A model generated the notes under the pieces. It worked only from the letters and a program-made list of their open reading frames with translations. It searched no databases and was not told the origin of the DNA. Made by a program: the position numbers and the translations under genes. A stretch of 64,000 nucleotides of DNA from Dendrolimus kikuchii (taxonomy: Eukaryota; Arthropoda; Insecta; Lepidoptera; Lasiocampidae): NCBI GenBank assembly GCA_019925095.2, contig CM034402.1:5591501-5655500 (forward strand), written 5' to 3'. Shown one piece after another: positions 33,386 through 44,265 of this stretch (within the stretch, counting starts at the first letter, position 1; every line of letters begins with the position of its first letter).

Positions 33386-33919
33386 GGTTAATATATACAT
33401 TTTTAGATAGAATATTTTGCCGGTAAAAAAATTGCCTACAAATAACAAAGAAATACAAAAGAAAAAGCCTGTAGATACAGAAATCGAATATCGACGTTAT
33501 AATAAAAAGAAAAGAGAACTAGTTTACATTAAGCGCACAATCTTTAATTCGTCTGAGAGAATTCAAAATGACAAACTCGTGTACTTTACGACATTTATGC
33601 TTCTATTTTGCATTAATGCTCTTTAATAAGATGCAAAACGACATGATGTAATAATCAACAGACATTGCTAGACTAGTATCATCGACGCATGACAAGTTTG
33701 GCTGCACTATTATAAACTTGTTATAGTTGTACATGATTTATACGAGTATACGAGTGTTTCATAGAAGCCTTATTATCATCTATATTATAATAAATCTGTA
33801 AAGGTTTCGACATAGAATTTGAAAAGGAGAAAATAATTAGGGGTCTGAAGCGATCGCCTTTGGAGACTCTGATCTGGACAGACATAAAGTTTCACTTTGT
33901 TTTGATATATGGAGGGTAG
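33386..33919. other. No recognised feature
   Basis: A 69-codon Lys/Arg-rich plus frame (33417-33626) has no known domain. Otherwise nothing. Confidence 0.4.
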
Positions 33920-33931
33920 AGGTAAGGAGTA

Positions 33932-34206
33932 TGCATGATGAAAGAATGACTAAACAGATATACAATGCAAAAGTGGATGGATGCAGAAGTCGTGGAAGGC
34001 CACGACACACCTTCCATGATCAAATTGATCGTGTACTAGCGGAGGGTGATGTCAGGAGCCTTAAGAACAGACGAGTGTGCATGACAAGAGTTATGAATGT
34101 CAAAGAAGCAAGTGAGGTGTGTAAGAATGGGCCTAAATGGCGCTCTGTTGTTCGTGCCTACCCCGCAAGGGAGCTGGCGTGAGGTTATGTATGTATGTAT
34201 GTATGT
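33932..34206 (+). mobile_element. RTE family B insertion, 275 bp
   Basis: Frame 33931-34182 begins at MHDERMTKQIYNAKVDGC and ends PARELA; the GHVE block of the copy at 24262 is already truncated. The (atgt)n tail follows. 'aggtaaggagta' at 33920-33931 and 34207-34218 is a perfect 12-base target duplication. Confidence 0.9.
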
Positions 34207-34218
34207 AGGTAAGGAGTA

Positions 34219-35279
34219 CCTTATATGGAGGGAAAGTTGAAAAAGTTCAAATACCTACCACAATAACGCTGGCTTACGAAAAACTGCGATATGAATTAAA
34301 GATTGTTAAAGTGCCATAATAAAATGCCAAATAGAAAATATCAACTATTTACGTGGTCTAAATTAATTTAGTAAATATTATGCTGTGAGAAAACGTGTAG
34401 AGTAATTTAATTATCGTGAATTTTTTAATAATAAAAAACAAAGCGGAAATCTTTCGGTCCTTGTTTATTTTTAATTACTTTTGGCGCTTCCTTTAAAACT
34501 CATTGTATGCTACCGCAGCGCCACCCTTTTTATTCGCGTTTTAACGGATACGTTTTCAACACAACACAACACAACTCCTTACCTCTACCCTCCATATTTC
34601 GATGCTTGTCGTGTTCATCATACGAATCTGCGAAAACGACCTCTTTAGGCTTGAAGAGTGTGCTGTGATATTGGACGTGATGTAAGGCTCTTGAAAAAAA
34701 TATAACTTCGATCTTAAAACTGGCTTTTATTTTCACACTAGTACAAAAGTAGTACAAAAAGTGTCTCTCCTAACTGAATTCAAAACCCGTGTCTTTTTTA
34801 TATTTTTGAATTCCCACCAATGAGAGCGAGTTTTATATACACCTCTCATTGGTTAGTCGAATCGTTACGTCCTGGCTAACAAAGCTATATAGGCATTGAT
34901 TAACAATAACAAAAGTAGATCATTAAGTAATAGATAAATTAAATTTAAATAAATAAATAAGAAATTTGAAGTGGATAGTTGTATATAATTTATTTTATAA
35001 AGTTTGCACTTGTCAAACGTCAGAAACAAAATGCCAAAAGATTGAGCTTAAACTTAAACTACTTTTGTTTATGAGAGAATTAATTATATATAAATATATG
35101 TTTGATTACAGAAGTTTCTAATAGAAATGTAAAAACGTATGTCTGTTGGAAAACCGAGCACGTGGTAACCAGGATCGTGGTATATTAAGCCAAGTAAAGA
35201 ATATTAAAAATATCTACAACTATGAACGTGGTAACCCACTACAGGCTCTGCAGATTCATAAAATACATCTCTTAGAATT
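34219..35279. other. Spacer with one arm of a 24 bp inverted repeat
   Basis: 34574-34597 is the exact complement of 33907-33930 (atatggagggtagaggtaag and on). The 75-codon minus frame covering it has no known domain. The rest is AT-rich. Confidence 0.5.
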
Positions 35280-35560
35280 TATTACTGCCTGTTAGCAGTT
35301 AGAGCTATCACGTGAAAACTACTGAGCGGATTTAAATGAAACTCAATACAGAACTAACTATATCCCGGGTTAACTTACGATGCTTTTTATCCTAATAAAC
35401 GACGTTAAGTCTTTGCGATAGACAAACATAGCCAAAACGCTGAAATCGCGTTTTCTTGGTGCAGCCGTTCTGATTCACTAACAAATACGTTGTCATGGGA
35501 ACGAGACCAAAGTTTCCCTAGCACATGTTAGTATTGCATATAATTTGTAAAGAAAAAGTA
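35280..35560 (+). mobile_element. Helitron-like repeat T, copy 3
   Basis: 'cgtgaaaactactgagcgga', 'tgctttttatcc', 'gaaatcgcgttttcttgg' and 'cactaacaaatacgttgtca' match 45200-45440 in order. Both ends worn. Confidence 0.5.
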
Positions 35561-35754
35561 GTCTATATCCTAATTTGGGATTTAAAGATTTTTTTTATGT
35601 TATTAAATTTTATTATAATAACATGGTATTTTAACTTATTTCTATAAACTAGCACAGTGAAGAAAACTTAACTTTATTGTATTTTATCTATAATCCCTTA
35701 AGACTAGAAGTAGAATACTGAGCTTAGGTCTTCGAAGTCAATGGGTAAGGTTCC

Positions 35755-35940
35755 TAGAAGGCTACGTTACCTCGCTGGATCGCCATACTGATCCGTTCTC
35801 CGAGGTACAAACCAGCCCTCTCATCTACTGAGGAGTCTATAAGTTGTTTTGAAATATCTTTGTAGAAGCTCATGGTCTAAGGACCCCACGGTCCAAACGT
35901 TTCAACAGCAAACGGTAGATACTTCTTCATAGACTTTTAA
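35755..35940 (-). pseudogene. Retroelement polyprotein remnant
   Basis: Minus frame reads KKYLPFAVETFGPWGP, stop, TMSFYKDISKQLIDSSVDE then RAGLYLGERISMAIQRGNVA and a stop. I recall FGPWG ... RISMAIQRGNA ... LGTLP as a recurrent C-terminal motif in insect retroelement proteins, often near reverse transcriptase. The two stops make it a pseudogene. Family assignment is from memory and tentative. Confidence 0.5.
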
Positions 35941-36280
35941 ACTCCGTTTACTACTTTCCGTACGATAAGCGAACAGACAAACAAATGTTACAGATTTACT
36001 GGTACTAAATTATTGTCTGTTATTTTATTCAATACAATTTCCACCCTTTCTCAAATTAACTAGGTATATTAAACTTAAACAAGGCTTATTATTATTATTA
36101 GGTATTATTTCATACCAGTTTCCTAATATTATTGGACTTTTCCGACCTAAGACTAAATCTTTTTTTAATTTAAAATAATTTTGCTTCCTCCTGCTTCTGT
36201 CTTTAATCATTATAATGATTTATGAATCTCACGCTGCCTTTGCATGTTTATTAGAACTTAACAACACATTATTTGAGCTT
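35941..36280. other. No recognised feature
   Basis: AT-rich; 61-codon minus frame without domain. Confidence 0.4.
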
Positions 36281-36612
36281 GACTGATACCAACATGTATT
36301 GCCCTGCTTATAATGTAGCTGGTTCCTCGATCCCCATTTTACTATTGGACAACCAGACGCACCGGTTTGCGCCACAGTTACATGGTGGAAACACCGCCAG
36401 TCAGAACCAAGCGTTTAGCTTCATCTTTTCTGGTGCGCACTGCCGGAGAGTGGAATAATTTGCCGGAGTCTGTTTTTCCTGACAATTACAATCCTGAAGT
36501 CTTCGAGTCACGAGTGAATAGGTATCTTCTAGGTAAGCGTGCTCCATCGTGACTGCGTCATCACTCAACATCAGGTGAGACATTGGTCAAACGCAATACT
36601 TCCATAAAAAAA
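36281..36612 (+). mobile_element. CR1/Jockey-like LINE C-terminus and tail (family L)
   Basis: Frame 36367-36549 reads [18 protein letters not shown], then [16 protein letters not shown] and stop: the C-terminal (R)TA.EWN.LP..VFP motif of CR1/Jockey-group reverse transcriptases. 'catcactcaacatcaggtga' and an A-rich end (36605-36612) follow. Upstream of 36367 the frame breaks. Confidence 0.75.
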
Positions 36613-37139
36613 AACATATACCCATCACCAATGAATATTTAGTTTACGACAGACACAATCATTAGATATTTCTTCAGTTATAATACAACGTCAAAACATC
36701 TCATCAGTTTGTAAAAACATTTGAACTTAATTGTTTGCGATAAGCAAATGAAAGGTTTATTTATATTCGAGAAAAAAATATAAATTTCCTTGACTAACAA
36801 CAAGCGTAACCGTACCGAAAACCTGAAAAGATTACACATTTACCGTCCATAACCTAATTACCACATTATGATGTCATATTGTATCGGTTTAACACTTCTG
36901 TTGTGCTGAAGCATACATATTTATATGTATATCCATTTAGCGATATTATCTGTTAAATCGGGCAGCCGCGAAAAAAATCGAGAATAATTTCCGCACACTC
37001 CGACAGGTAGTAATGATCGATGATATATCATGAATGTACAATTTTTTGCAACTAACAGAGGAAAAATATAGCACGGAATTCATTTTTAACTCGTGGGATT
37101 ATTACTTCCATTTTTTATGGATGTATAGGTTTGCTTTTG
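36613..37139. other. No recognised feature
   Basis: AT-rich spacer. Confidence 0.4.
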
Positions 37140-37290
37140 ACCACTTTTTTTTTGAGGCGGGGGAAATGGGTTTTGCAGCAGTCTCAGCTGATGTTGAGTG
37201 ATCAGCATGCTTACCTAGAAAATACCTATTTACTCATCACTTGAAGACTTCAAGATTGTATTTGTCAGGAAAAACAAATCGATTGAAAAT
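37140..37290 (-). mobile_element. LINE tail (family L) with K-type poly-A end
   Basis: Left edge 'tttttttttgaggcgggggaa' read on minus is an A-run after 'ttcccccgcctc' (family K end). It is followed by 'ctgatgttgagtgatcagca', 'cttacctagaaaatacc' and 'tcaagattgtatttgtcagg', the complement of the family L tail. Either L and K share a 3' end or one is inserted in the other. Confidence 0.55.
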
Positions 37291-38089
37291 CACAAATAGT
37301 ATCCGAAGTACATGATATTCGGAATGTATTTATTTACGATAATAAAGATGAACATAAAGTAATTTCATCCTAACAAATGGATCTCTGTGACAGACAAGAA
37401 ATTGCGATTTATACATCTGTAGCCTCGAGAACAACTCTAGTTATATCAATCAAACCACCGAAGCTAGTTTTTGAACCTTAATCAGCTCAAATTTCTGCCT
37501 CATAGCAGTCATCAAACACCAATATTTTGTTTGTCTGTTTGATTCTTATTGTTATATGTATATTTTAAGATCTTGATGAACGTTTCTGTCACCTTCTAGA
37601 CTTCCTGAAACATCACCTAAAACGATTCTGGTGCTACTGCTCCTTTCCGTTTTTTATAACATATTATTCAAAAGGTCGTCCCGACCAAAACAGTAGCAGC
37701 AGGTAAAATCTATGAATAAATGTATACGGATGAATATCAAATGTACTTATAATATAGTAAAAGTATTCAAGTTCACAATAATATAAGGTTTCGTGCTAAT
37801 GTAATTATTCTATCAATACAGCGCTAAATTATTCATCTAATCTGCACTTACATAACTCTAAGGCGCCGTAATAAATCGATTAGTCATGCTTTTGTTTTTA
37901 TTATATTCCAGCGTCTCGGCACACTATTACAGCAACATACAATTGCGTAACATTGTTTAAACGATATACGGAGGAGAATAAAGGAAATGAAAAGGTGTGA
38001 GAGATATTGGTTTGTTTCCTCACCATCTAAAGTACCAAATCTAACCATTCAATTTTTGATCTTAATATGATCATGGAAGAAGAATACTA
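37291..38089. other. No recognised feature
   Basis: No repeats or frames of note. Confidence 0.4.
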
Positions 38090-38296
38090 AGGGCCGCTTG
38101 CATAACGTTGCTTAAATTTATTTAAGAAACAAAAACGTATTTAACACCCTTAAATACAATTAGCGTCTTGCACAACGCAAAATTTGCCGCTAAATATATT
38201 TAAAGAACTGTCAATACGTTCTGTGTAAAACGTATTTAGGCAGTTTAATATGATTAACTAATTTTATTTACAGGCGATCGTTATGCAAGCGAGCCT
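38090..38296. mobile_element. TA-flanked MITE V
   Basis: Ends AGGGCCGCTTGCATAACG and complement AGGCTCGCTTGCATAACG, with TA on both sides (38088-38089, 38297-38298). 207 bp. Inner blocks 'aaacgtattta' occur in both orientations. Confidence 0.8.
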
Positions 38297-38449
38297 TAGG
38301 ATTGTAAATAATTCGGTAAAAAAACATAACTCCTAACAACAAATACAGTTGGCGGTTGTCAATTGAGAAAAGAGGCAGAGCTGATAGGCAATTACCGTCT
38401 TTTTAACGCTCGACTTCAGTCTTGAGTATAGACGCAAAGTTGCTAGACT

Positions 38450-38750
38450 ATATGTAGGTATTCTACCGGATACATTTAGGGGAGTGTTCCTATTTTGTGA
38501 TCCCATCCCTATTTTACCATCGCGCAAAAAGACGCTCAGGTCTGCTTCACTGTTACACGGTGGAAACATCACTAGTCAGGACGAAGCGCTTCGCTTTGTC
38601 ATTTCTGGTGCGCACTGGCGAAGAGTGGAAAAATTAGCCGGAGTCTGTTTTTCCTGAGCAAATACAATCTAGGAGTCTTCGAGTCATGAGTGAATAGGTA
38701 TTTTCTAGGTACACGTGCTCCACCCTAGACCATGTCATCACTCAACATCA
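38450..38750 (+). mobile_element. LINE C-terminus (family L) joined to a MITE
   Basis: 'tctggtgcgcactggcgaag', 'gtctgtttttcctgagc', 'gagtcatgagtgaataggta' and 'ctcaacatca' match 36430-36580. The RTA.EW frame is broken by changes. The tail stops at 'caacatca' where the MITE starts. Shares 'accctagaccatgtcatc' with 46022-46081, unlike the copy at 36281. Confidence 0.7.
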
Positions 38751-39114
38751 GGGGCCCAATTCCGCTATTTCTACATCTTGGTGCTGCGAAGATATTCAAA
38801 GTACGATTCTATTGCGGTAGTGTAAAAATTCGTATTCTACTAAATTTAAAATAACTTCCCGATATCGTCGCGGTAGAATAATAGTAGAAAAAATGGTTAC
38901 TAACAATTAGGAGAATTGGCGTTAGACGAAATGAATATTAAATACCTACCAAAAATTTTAACATTTATTTAGCGAGTTTTTGCTTATAAATATTTATAGA
39001 GTGGCGTGCCATATGCACGACATTGGTAACAGAATACCGAAATCAGCCAAACCTACCATTGAGACGACATTAACTGGCGATTTTAGCGAGACAGTAATAG
39101 CGGAATTGGGCCCC
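38751..39114. mobile_element. MITE with GGGGCCCAATTCCGC ends, copy 1
   Basis: Left 'ggggcccaattccgctatt' and right 'aatagcggaattgggcccc' are perfect inverted ends of 19 bases. 364 bp, no coding. No target duplication is visible: left flank is the LINE tail 'acatca', right flank 'aaatga'. A homologous copy in the other orientation is at 45652-46021. Confidence 0.85.
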
Positions 39115-39268
39115 AAATGAGGAAAATGAAAATCCCAATTAATGCATGCAATGCGTAATAAAAGTCTTAATTAGGTTCTTTTCAGTTTTGAAAATTTCAT
39201 GTAATTGAAAAGAAGGAATTTCAATTTATAATCGATTTACACTTAAATTTTAGCATTTATTTAGAAAT

Positions 39269-39327
39269 GGCGCTCTGTTGTTCGTGTCTACCCCGCAAGG
39301 GAACTGGCGTGAAGTTATGTATGTATA
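39269..39327 (+). mobile_element. RTE family B insertion, 59 bp
   Basis: Only the last 15 codons, stop and tail of family B, yet flanked by 'tatttagaaat' at 39258-39268 and 39328-39338, a perfect 11-base target duplication. An unusually short retro-insertion. Confidence 0.85.
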
Positions 39328-39338
39328 TATTTAGAAAT

Positions 39339-39911
39339 TACAGACTGAATTTTATAATTTTATCAGTATGTAATAAATTAACAGAGTATAATATTTAGAG
39401 CTCTAATTATATTTGGATTTGCAAGACGATCGGATATATTAGATCGACGTAATGATTTCGCTGTTTTTAATTACCAGGAAATTATGAAGCAGAGTGTTCC
39501 TAATATTTTCGGAATTTTTAATCCAATTATTTTAAACGTGTCCTACACGAAGGTCCGCCCTAGAAAAGGCAAGGTTTCATAATTATAGGAAGTATTTTAG
39601 ATAATCTTTTATAACGTGCACAAGTTTCTAGTTGTGATTTATCGTCACTATTTACTAGTGATCGTTTTATTTAATATTGACCGCATAGTTATTGATGTTA
39701 TTTATGAGTACGATTTGTTATGTCAAAACCACGTTGCAATGAGGAAAACATAAAAGTATTTTAATAATGTTCAAAAATTATTAAATGTTGTACTCAGTTG
39801 TAGCGAACTGTTAGTAATGTACTTTGAAACTAGGTATATAGTTCGCCGAGACGGGGTCTCCATTTTAGGACTCGTCTGGTCCGGGGACAAATATGACCGG
39901 CCCACCGCTAC
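39339..39911. other. No recognised feature
   Basis: AT-rich, with a GC-richer piece at 39850-39911 leading into unit A4 that is not in other A copies. Confidence 0.4.
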
Positions 39912-40145
39912 ATCAGGTGGTAGGGCATTTGCCCGACTGGATGGCCACCACCCCTGGTCTAAAGTATGTCGCCATAACAACCTTGAGTTGTGTTCCAGCA
40001 TTAATGACCAGGTTCCAGATTCTCTTAAGAGAGCAGCAGCGCATTTGTAGCAACTTTGGTGTTGCAAATGTCCATAGGCGATGGTAACCGCTTTCCGTGA
40101 AGTGGGCCGTCTGCCTGTCTGCTGATCTCCTGCAATAAAAAAAAA
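39912..40145 (+). mobile_element. SINE-like unit A, copy 4 (5'-truncated)
   Basis: Starts inside the unit at 'aggtggtagggcatttgccc' and runs to 'gtctgctgatctcctgcaat' plus an A run. The 156-codon minus frame is antisense to it. Confidence 0.7.
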
Positions 40146-40382
40146 TCAACTTTTTTTTTATTGGTTTGCAAACTGGCCAACTCAACTTACTTTTAAACAA
40201 CACTAGATCACAGAGAATATGATTGCTGAATGTCCGTCTTGATGCGAACACAGCATGCATTATATGTAGACATTGAGTAGGTACATAAAAATTGAGAAAA
40301 AATAGAAGAAATAAATAAATAATAAAGTTCAATAAATAATTAACAAAGAGTGTGAAACTTCTTGATGTGCTTAACCGATGCA

Positions 40383-40530
40383 TTGGAAATATAGAGCTCT
40401 TGCTACTTTGCTAATTTTACGAGTTATGTCGGTTACTTTGGTTCTCTGACGGATATTCTATGCATAAGAGAAACACCCAACATAGTTCGTTTCATAGCCC
40501 GTTCGTGGACCAATTCCGCCGTCAGTTACC
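40383..40530 (-). mobile_element. RTE reverse transcriptase fragment
   Basis: Minus strand: ELVHERAMKRTMLGVSLMHR in one frame, then shifted by one base RQRTKVTDITRKISKV. This is the RTE motif preceding the GHI block (RAMER.MLG.SL.DRI...RT.VTDI). The frameshift and the short length make it a relic. Confidence 0.65.
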
Positions 40531-40544
40531 GTTAGTCAGACAAC

Positions 40545-41087
40545 GAGCCTATTTTTCAATCGTCAGATAAGTTATTCATCGAATAAAATACAACATGAAT
40601 ATGTAAGACAACCTTTTTATACGTTTATTTTTCTATATATTTTTACATATATTGACATTGTCATTCTTATATTAGCCACCGAAATTATTTTCTGTATTTT
40701 ATTGCTAAAGCAGAAATTAAATAATTCAATTTGAAACAAAGCCTATCTTCTTCATTGAACCAATCCGCCACAAATATTATATATTTTTTTCATTTTTATT
40801 TGTAGCATAATAATTACAGATAATTTAAGAATTTCTTTTGAGTCAGGTTGCCTGGAAGAGATCGCTTTTAGCGATATGGCCACCTTTTGTTTTACCAAGT
40901 AACTATTGTCTTGTTGTGCATTTTTGTAATTTTTATTTTGGTGAACAAAGTGTTATCTTGTCTATGAATAAATTAAAAAATACAGTTGCGTGAATAAAAC
41001 AGTTGAGCTGTGTCATTTTTCCATTCAGTCAGATTATATAACTCATCCAAAGGATATTTTTTATCTGATGAGTGAAAAATCGGTCCT
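40545..41087. mobile_element. Hairpin MITE (family I, copy 3) with LINE insert
   Basis: Left 'cctatttttcaatcgtcaga' and right 'ttatctgatgagtgaaaaat' + 'cggtcct' are the family I ends. Removing 40602-40970 leaves about 174 bp, the same length as the copy at 2348. Confidence 0.75.
40602..40963 (+). mobile_element. LINE 3' end inserted in MITE I
   Basis: Flanked by 'atgaata' at 40595-40601 and 40964-40970. Ends 'ggaagagatcgcttttagcg', 'tatggccacctttt', 'attttggtgaacaaagtg', matching 6640-6760. No coding sequence. Confidence 0.75.
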
Positions 41088-41149
41088 AAGGAATCTTAAA
41101 CATTGTTCTCAAGCACTCGCGTTACATATTGCACGTGAGTGAATCACGT

Positions 41150-41310
41150 TAATGTGCGCACATCTTTTTACAGTGTTTACTGTAAATACGTTGCTTAATT
41201 AATAATAATTAACAATGGCAAAGATATATTAGCGATAACGTGGAAATAGAATTGCAAATTATAAAACGTATGTACAGAAAATAAAGAACACGCTGCCTAC
41301 TGCTTATTAT
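41150..41310 (+). repeat. Direct repeat, copy 1
   Basis: 'gttgcttaattaataa', 'gcgataacgtggaaatagaa', 'ttgcaaattataaaac' and 'tactgcttatt' recur in the same order at 41955-42130, about 800 bp downstream. No known element. Confidence 0.6.
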
Positions 41311-41954
41311 AATCGTTTCTAGTTATGACATCTGAAGAAACAAAATAAATATATCAAGTGCTTGTCAGTCCACGTATAATAAAGACTTCCGTAAAATGAC
41401 GAACGTCCACTATTTTTATCATTTCAGTACGAAACTTACATATAACGAAAACTACCACCATATCTCTAAAACTACTGTCGAGGAATTGGTTCAAATATGT
41501 GTTTTTTTTAAATTTACCACTTCTTATTTCAAACGTTGAAAAACTTCCCTTTTAATTTTTAAATTAAGAACACTGAAGAACTTTGGAAGCGAATACTTCT
41601 ATCGGTCGGTCCGCGGGAAGCGACACACACCGAGCGAATCACGAAATCCTCATAGAAATATAGGTGCTCGGCACACACTTTCCGTACTGCTTAAGTATCT
41701 ATATACCAAAAGCATACCTATGCCGCTGCACTGTTGCAACGACAAATTAGAAATGACTTATAGATAATCTACACGCCTTAAAGTATGCGCAAATTTCCAT
41801 CTCATTTTTTTATATTTACTAAGCCTTTGTGTAGCTACCTTACATACATATACACTTTGATTAATTTTTATTCATATGGACCAGTGTAGCAACTTTCGTC
41901 GCATACTCGGAACCTTTAAAAGTTTGGTACGTGGTGATAGTGTAAACATCATTT

Positions 41955-42130
41955 TTACTATAGACAATACAGTGTTGCTTAATTAATAAATAATTAATCA
42001 ACAGTGGCACAGAGATCAGTGATAACGTAGATGTAGAATAAATAGTTGCAAATTATAAAACATGAATGTATAAAAAAAATAAAAGACAGGTTTCCCACTG
42101 CTTATTTATTAAAGTCGTTTTTGCTATGTC
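41955..42130 (+). repeat. Direct repeat, copy 2
   Basis: Partner of 41150-41310 with several small indels, so the duplication is not recent. Confidence 0.6.
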
Positions 42131-43084
42131 CCTGCTCCATCTGGGATAATGTTAATGTTAGTGACTGTAGTCAAACGCTTCTTAATTATAGTGTTAAAAA
42201 CGACGCCGTTAACGATTAGTTACATTAGTGTATATAATTATACAGTGTAGTTTTTGACACACAAATCAACTGAGGCACTTTTTATCATCATACAAACTCA
42301 AACAAACACTAGTCACTTTTATATTTTTGCGCCAAAACCAACTGACTCGCCGTAAGCGATATGTATCTTAAGTGGCGCCATCTTAAAACAATGACTGTTT
42401 GCGGAAACAAGCGGTTTTCATAACAAAGCAACTACTTGTTTTCACAACTGTCAAAGTGGTGAATAATATACATCGTATCCAATTATTTACATAGTTTCAT
42501 ATAATCTATTAAATTATGGCATTATTATACGGGTAATTACTACGATTATAATGTCATGACATCTCCTATAAATACATATTAGCAGCCGTACATTTGAATT
42601 TGCCAAGACATGGAAAGGAAATCTTTATGCCCGAGTTCAACTCGCACATGGCCACTTGTTTATTAATGCTAATATTGGACACATCATCCAAATGTTTAAC
42701 TGACTAATGCCGGATTAATACACAATTTCCAATCGACAATATCGTAATACATTGACTTTGTTCTAGAGAATCAGCCAGAGCGAGCAGTTAGAATAAATTT
42801 ACAAACATCTCGAGTGACCTTAGTGCGGCTGTAAAAATATCACCTCAACTATGTACACTCATTAAAGGTTAACGTGAAGCGGCGTTAAGCAATTAATAAA
42901 TAAAAGATGTTAGCAGCTGTTACGAAGAAATGATGACCGTGAATTTTAATAAATTGAGGATATCTACCGTGTTTCTGTTTTTATTTATCCCTCAAAAGGT
43001 TATTCTTAAGTGACGCAACTGTATTAAATGTGTAATCATGTTTATTCTTTGGCAAGGTAATTTGTACATAGATTGTGTTACGCG
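42131..43084. other. No recognised feature
   Basis: No repeat match or convincing frame; AT-rich. Confidence 0.45.
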
Positions 43085-43562
43085 CACGAAGACCGGAGGG
43101 CGGATTTCGACCTTCGGCCACCGTAAGCGGGCGGCGCGGATGGGGCCCCTTGGGGTATAGGGATTTTCACTCACCCGCACATGCCGTCGAGATGAGATGA
43201 GAGCCCTCCTCCCGTGGGGCGCGTTACAGACCGCCCCACGCCTAGAGAGCATGATGATGCCGGGGGATAAGTCCCGCGGCAATGGAAGAGGCCTCATGAG
43301 GGGGGCCCACGCCTGCCAGGGCTGCGGAGAGGCTAGGTCATATACCCGTAGCCCTGGCATAAGGCGAAGGGCGAAACACCCAGAGGTTTTAGTGGGTATC
43401 CCTAACCGGGGGTGGCAACAGCATGGCACCAGTTCTGACTGGGCATGCTGGTGCCACCCTCGATCTGGCGAATCCCACATACGGGTCGCGAATTATCCCC
43501 CTAAGTTTCTGCCCTTGTCGCGGCTTATGGTTCTCAAGTGGATTTCCCCTGGCTAAAAAAAA
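43085..43562 (+). mobile_element. GC-rich repeat J, reference copy
   Basis: 478 bp of GC-rich sequence in AT-rich surroundings: 'gggcgcgttacagaccgccc', 'tagccctggcataaggcgaa', 'ggttttagtgggtatcc', 'ctggtgccaccctcg', 'ggatttcccctggct' and eight A. The 119- and 162-codon frames on opposite strands overlap each other and reflect GC content. Four other copies lie in the window. Confidence 0.65.
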
Positions 43563-43724
43563 GGCGCACGAAGATGGACTTGTAAATTGGGTATTAGACA
43601 CATATGACAATAAAGTTTAAAACATTGTACATTAGAAAAAGTTTCCGTTTTAAATACCTCTGTATCAGTTTACTATCAAAATTTCATGATATACATATTT
43701 TAATTAGTATTAAAAAAAAATAAC

Positions 43725-43830
43725 CTATTTGAGCTATTTGACTTGTTAGAATTATGACGTTATAACGCACTACATACACAACGAATGAGATTGTGACGTT
43801 TTTAAACATGTCAAAAAGTATCTGTTATAA
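43725..43830 (+). repeat. Unclassified repeat D, left part
   Basis: 'gagctatttgacttgttaga', 'ttatgacgttataacgca' and 'gtcaaaaagtatct' match 8470-8580. Confidence 0.45.
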
Positions 43831-43924
43831 TAAAATCCAAATCCTTAAACTAAGTACCACCGGAGAACAATTTTTGAAGATCACACATAAAAAATTAAGT
43901 CATATTCTAATCATACTACATCAG

Positions 43925-44265
43925 AAACAAGTCCTACTGTTAGGCTCGGGCCTTCCTGTTTTAAGCCTCCCTGTCACGTGACTGGAAAGAAATCTCAAAA
44001 AGTTTAGAGCTACTGATTCATACTTAATCATCCTATTCGAACTATCAAAAATTATAAATTTTCTTTATTCTAATCTATATATAACTGGACGAGATAATAA
44101 ACTATTTACTGGCACTGGTGTATATTTACAAGCTAAGGTAACGTCGTCTAAATCTAATAATGTAGATTCAGATCCTGGCTGGCCATCAAATAGGCAGTTT
44201 TTTCTGACCTAATGATTATAATGCTTTTAATTATTTGCTTACTTTGAAGGATAATATGTTAGAGA
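43925..44265. mobile_element. SINE C fragments
   Basis: 43926-43960 ('gtcctactgttaggctcggg') is a short minus-strand SINE C tail. 44165-44240 holds 'gatcctggctggcc' and 'cagttttttctgacctaatg', a plus-strand piece from B box onwards. Both heavily worn. Confidence 0.45.

Noticed and set aside
43197..43556. 119-codon plus frame with a 162-codon minus frame overlapping
   Set aside because: Both follow from the high GC of repeat J; other J copies do not keep either frame.
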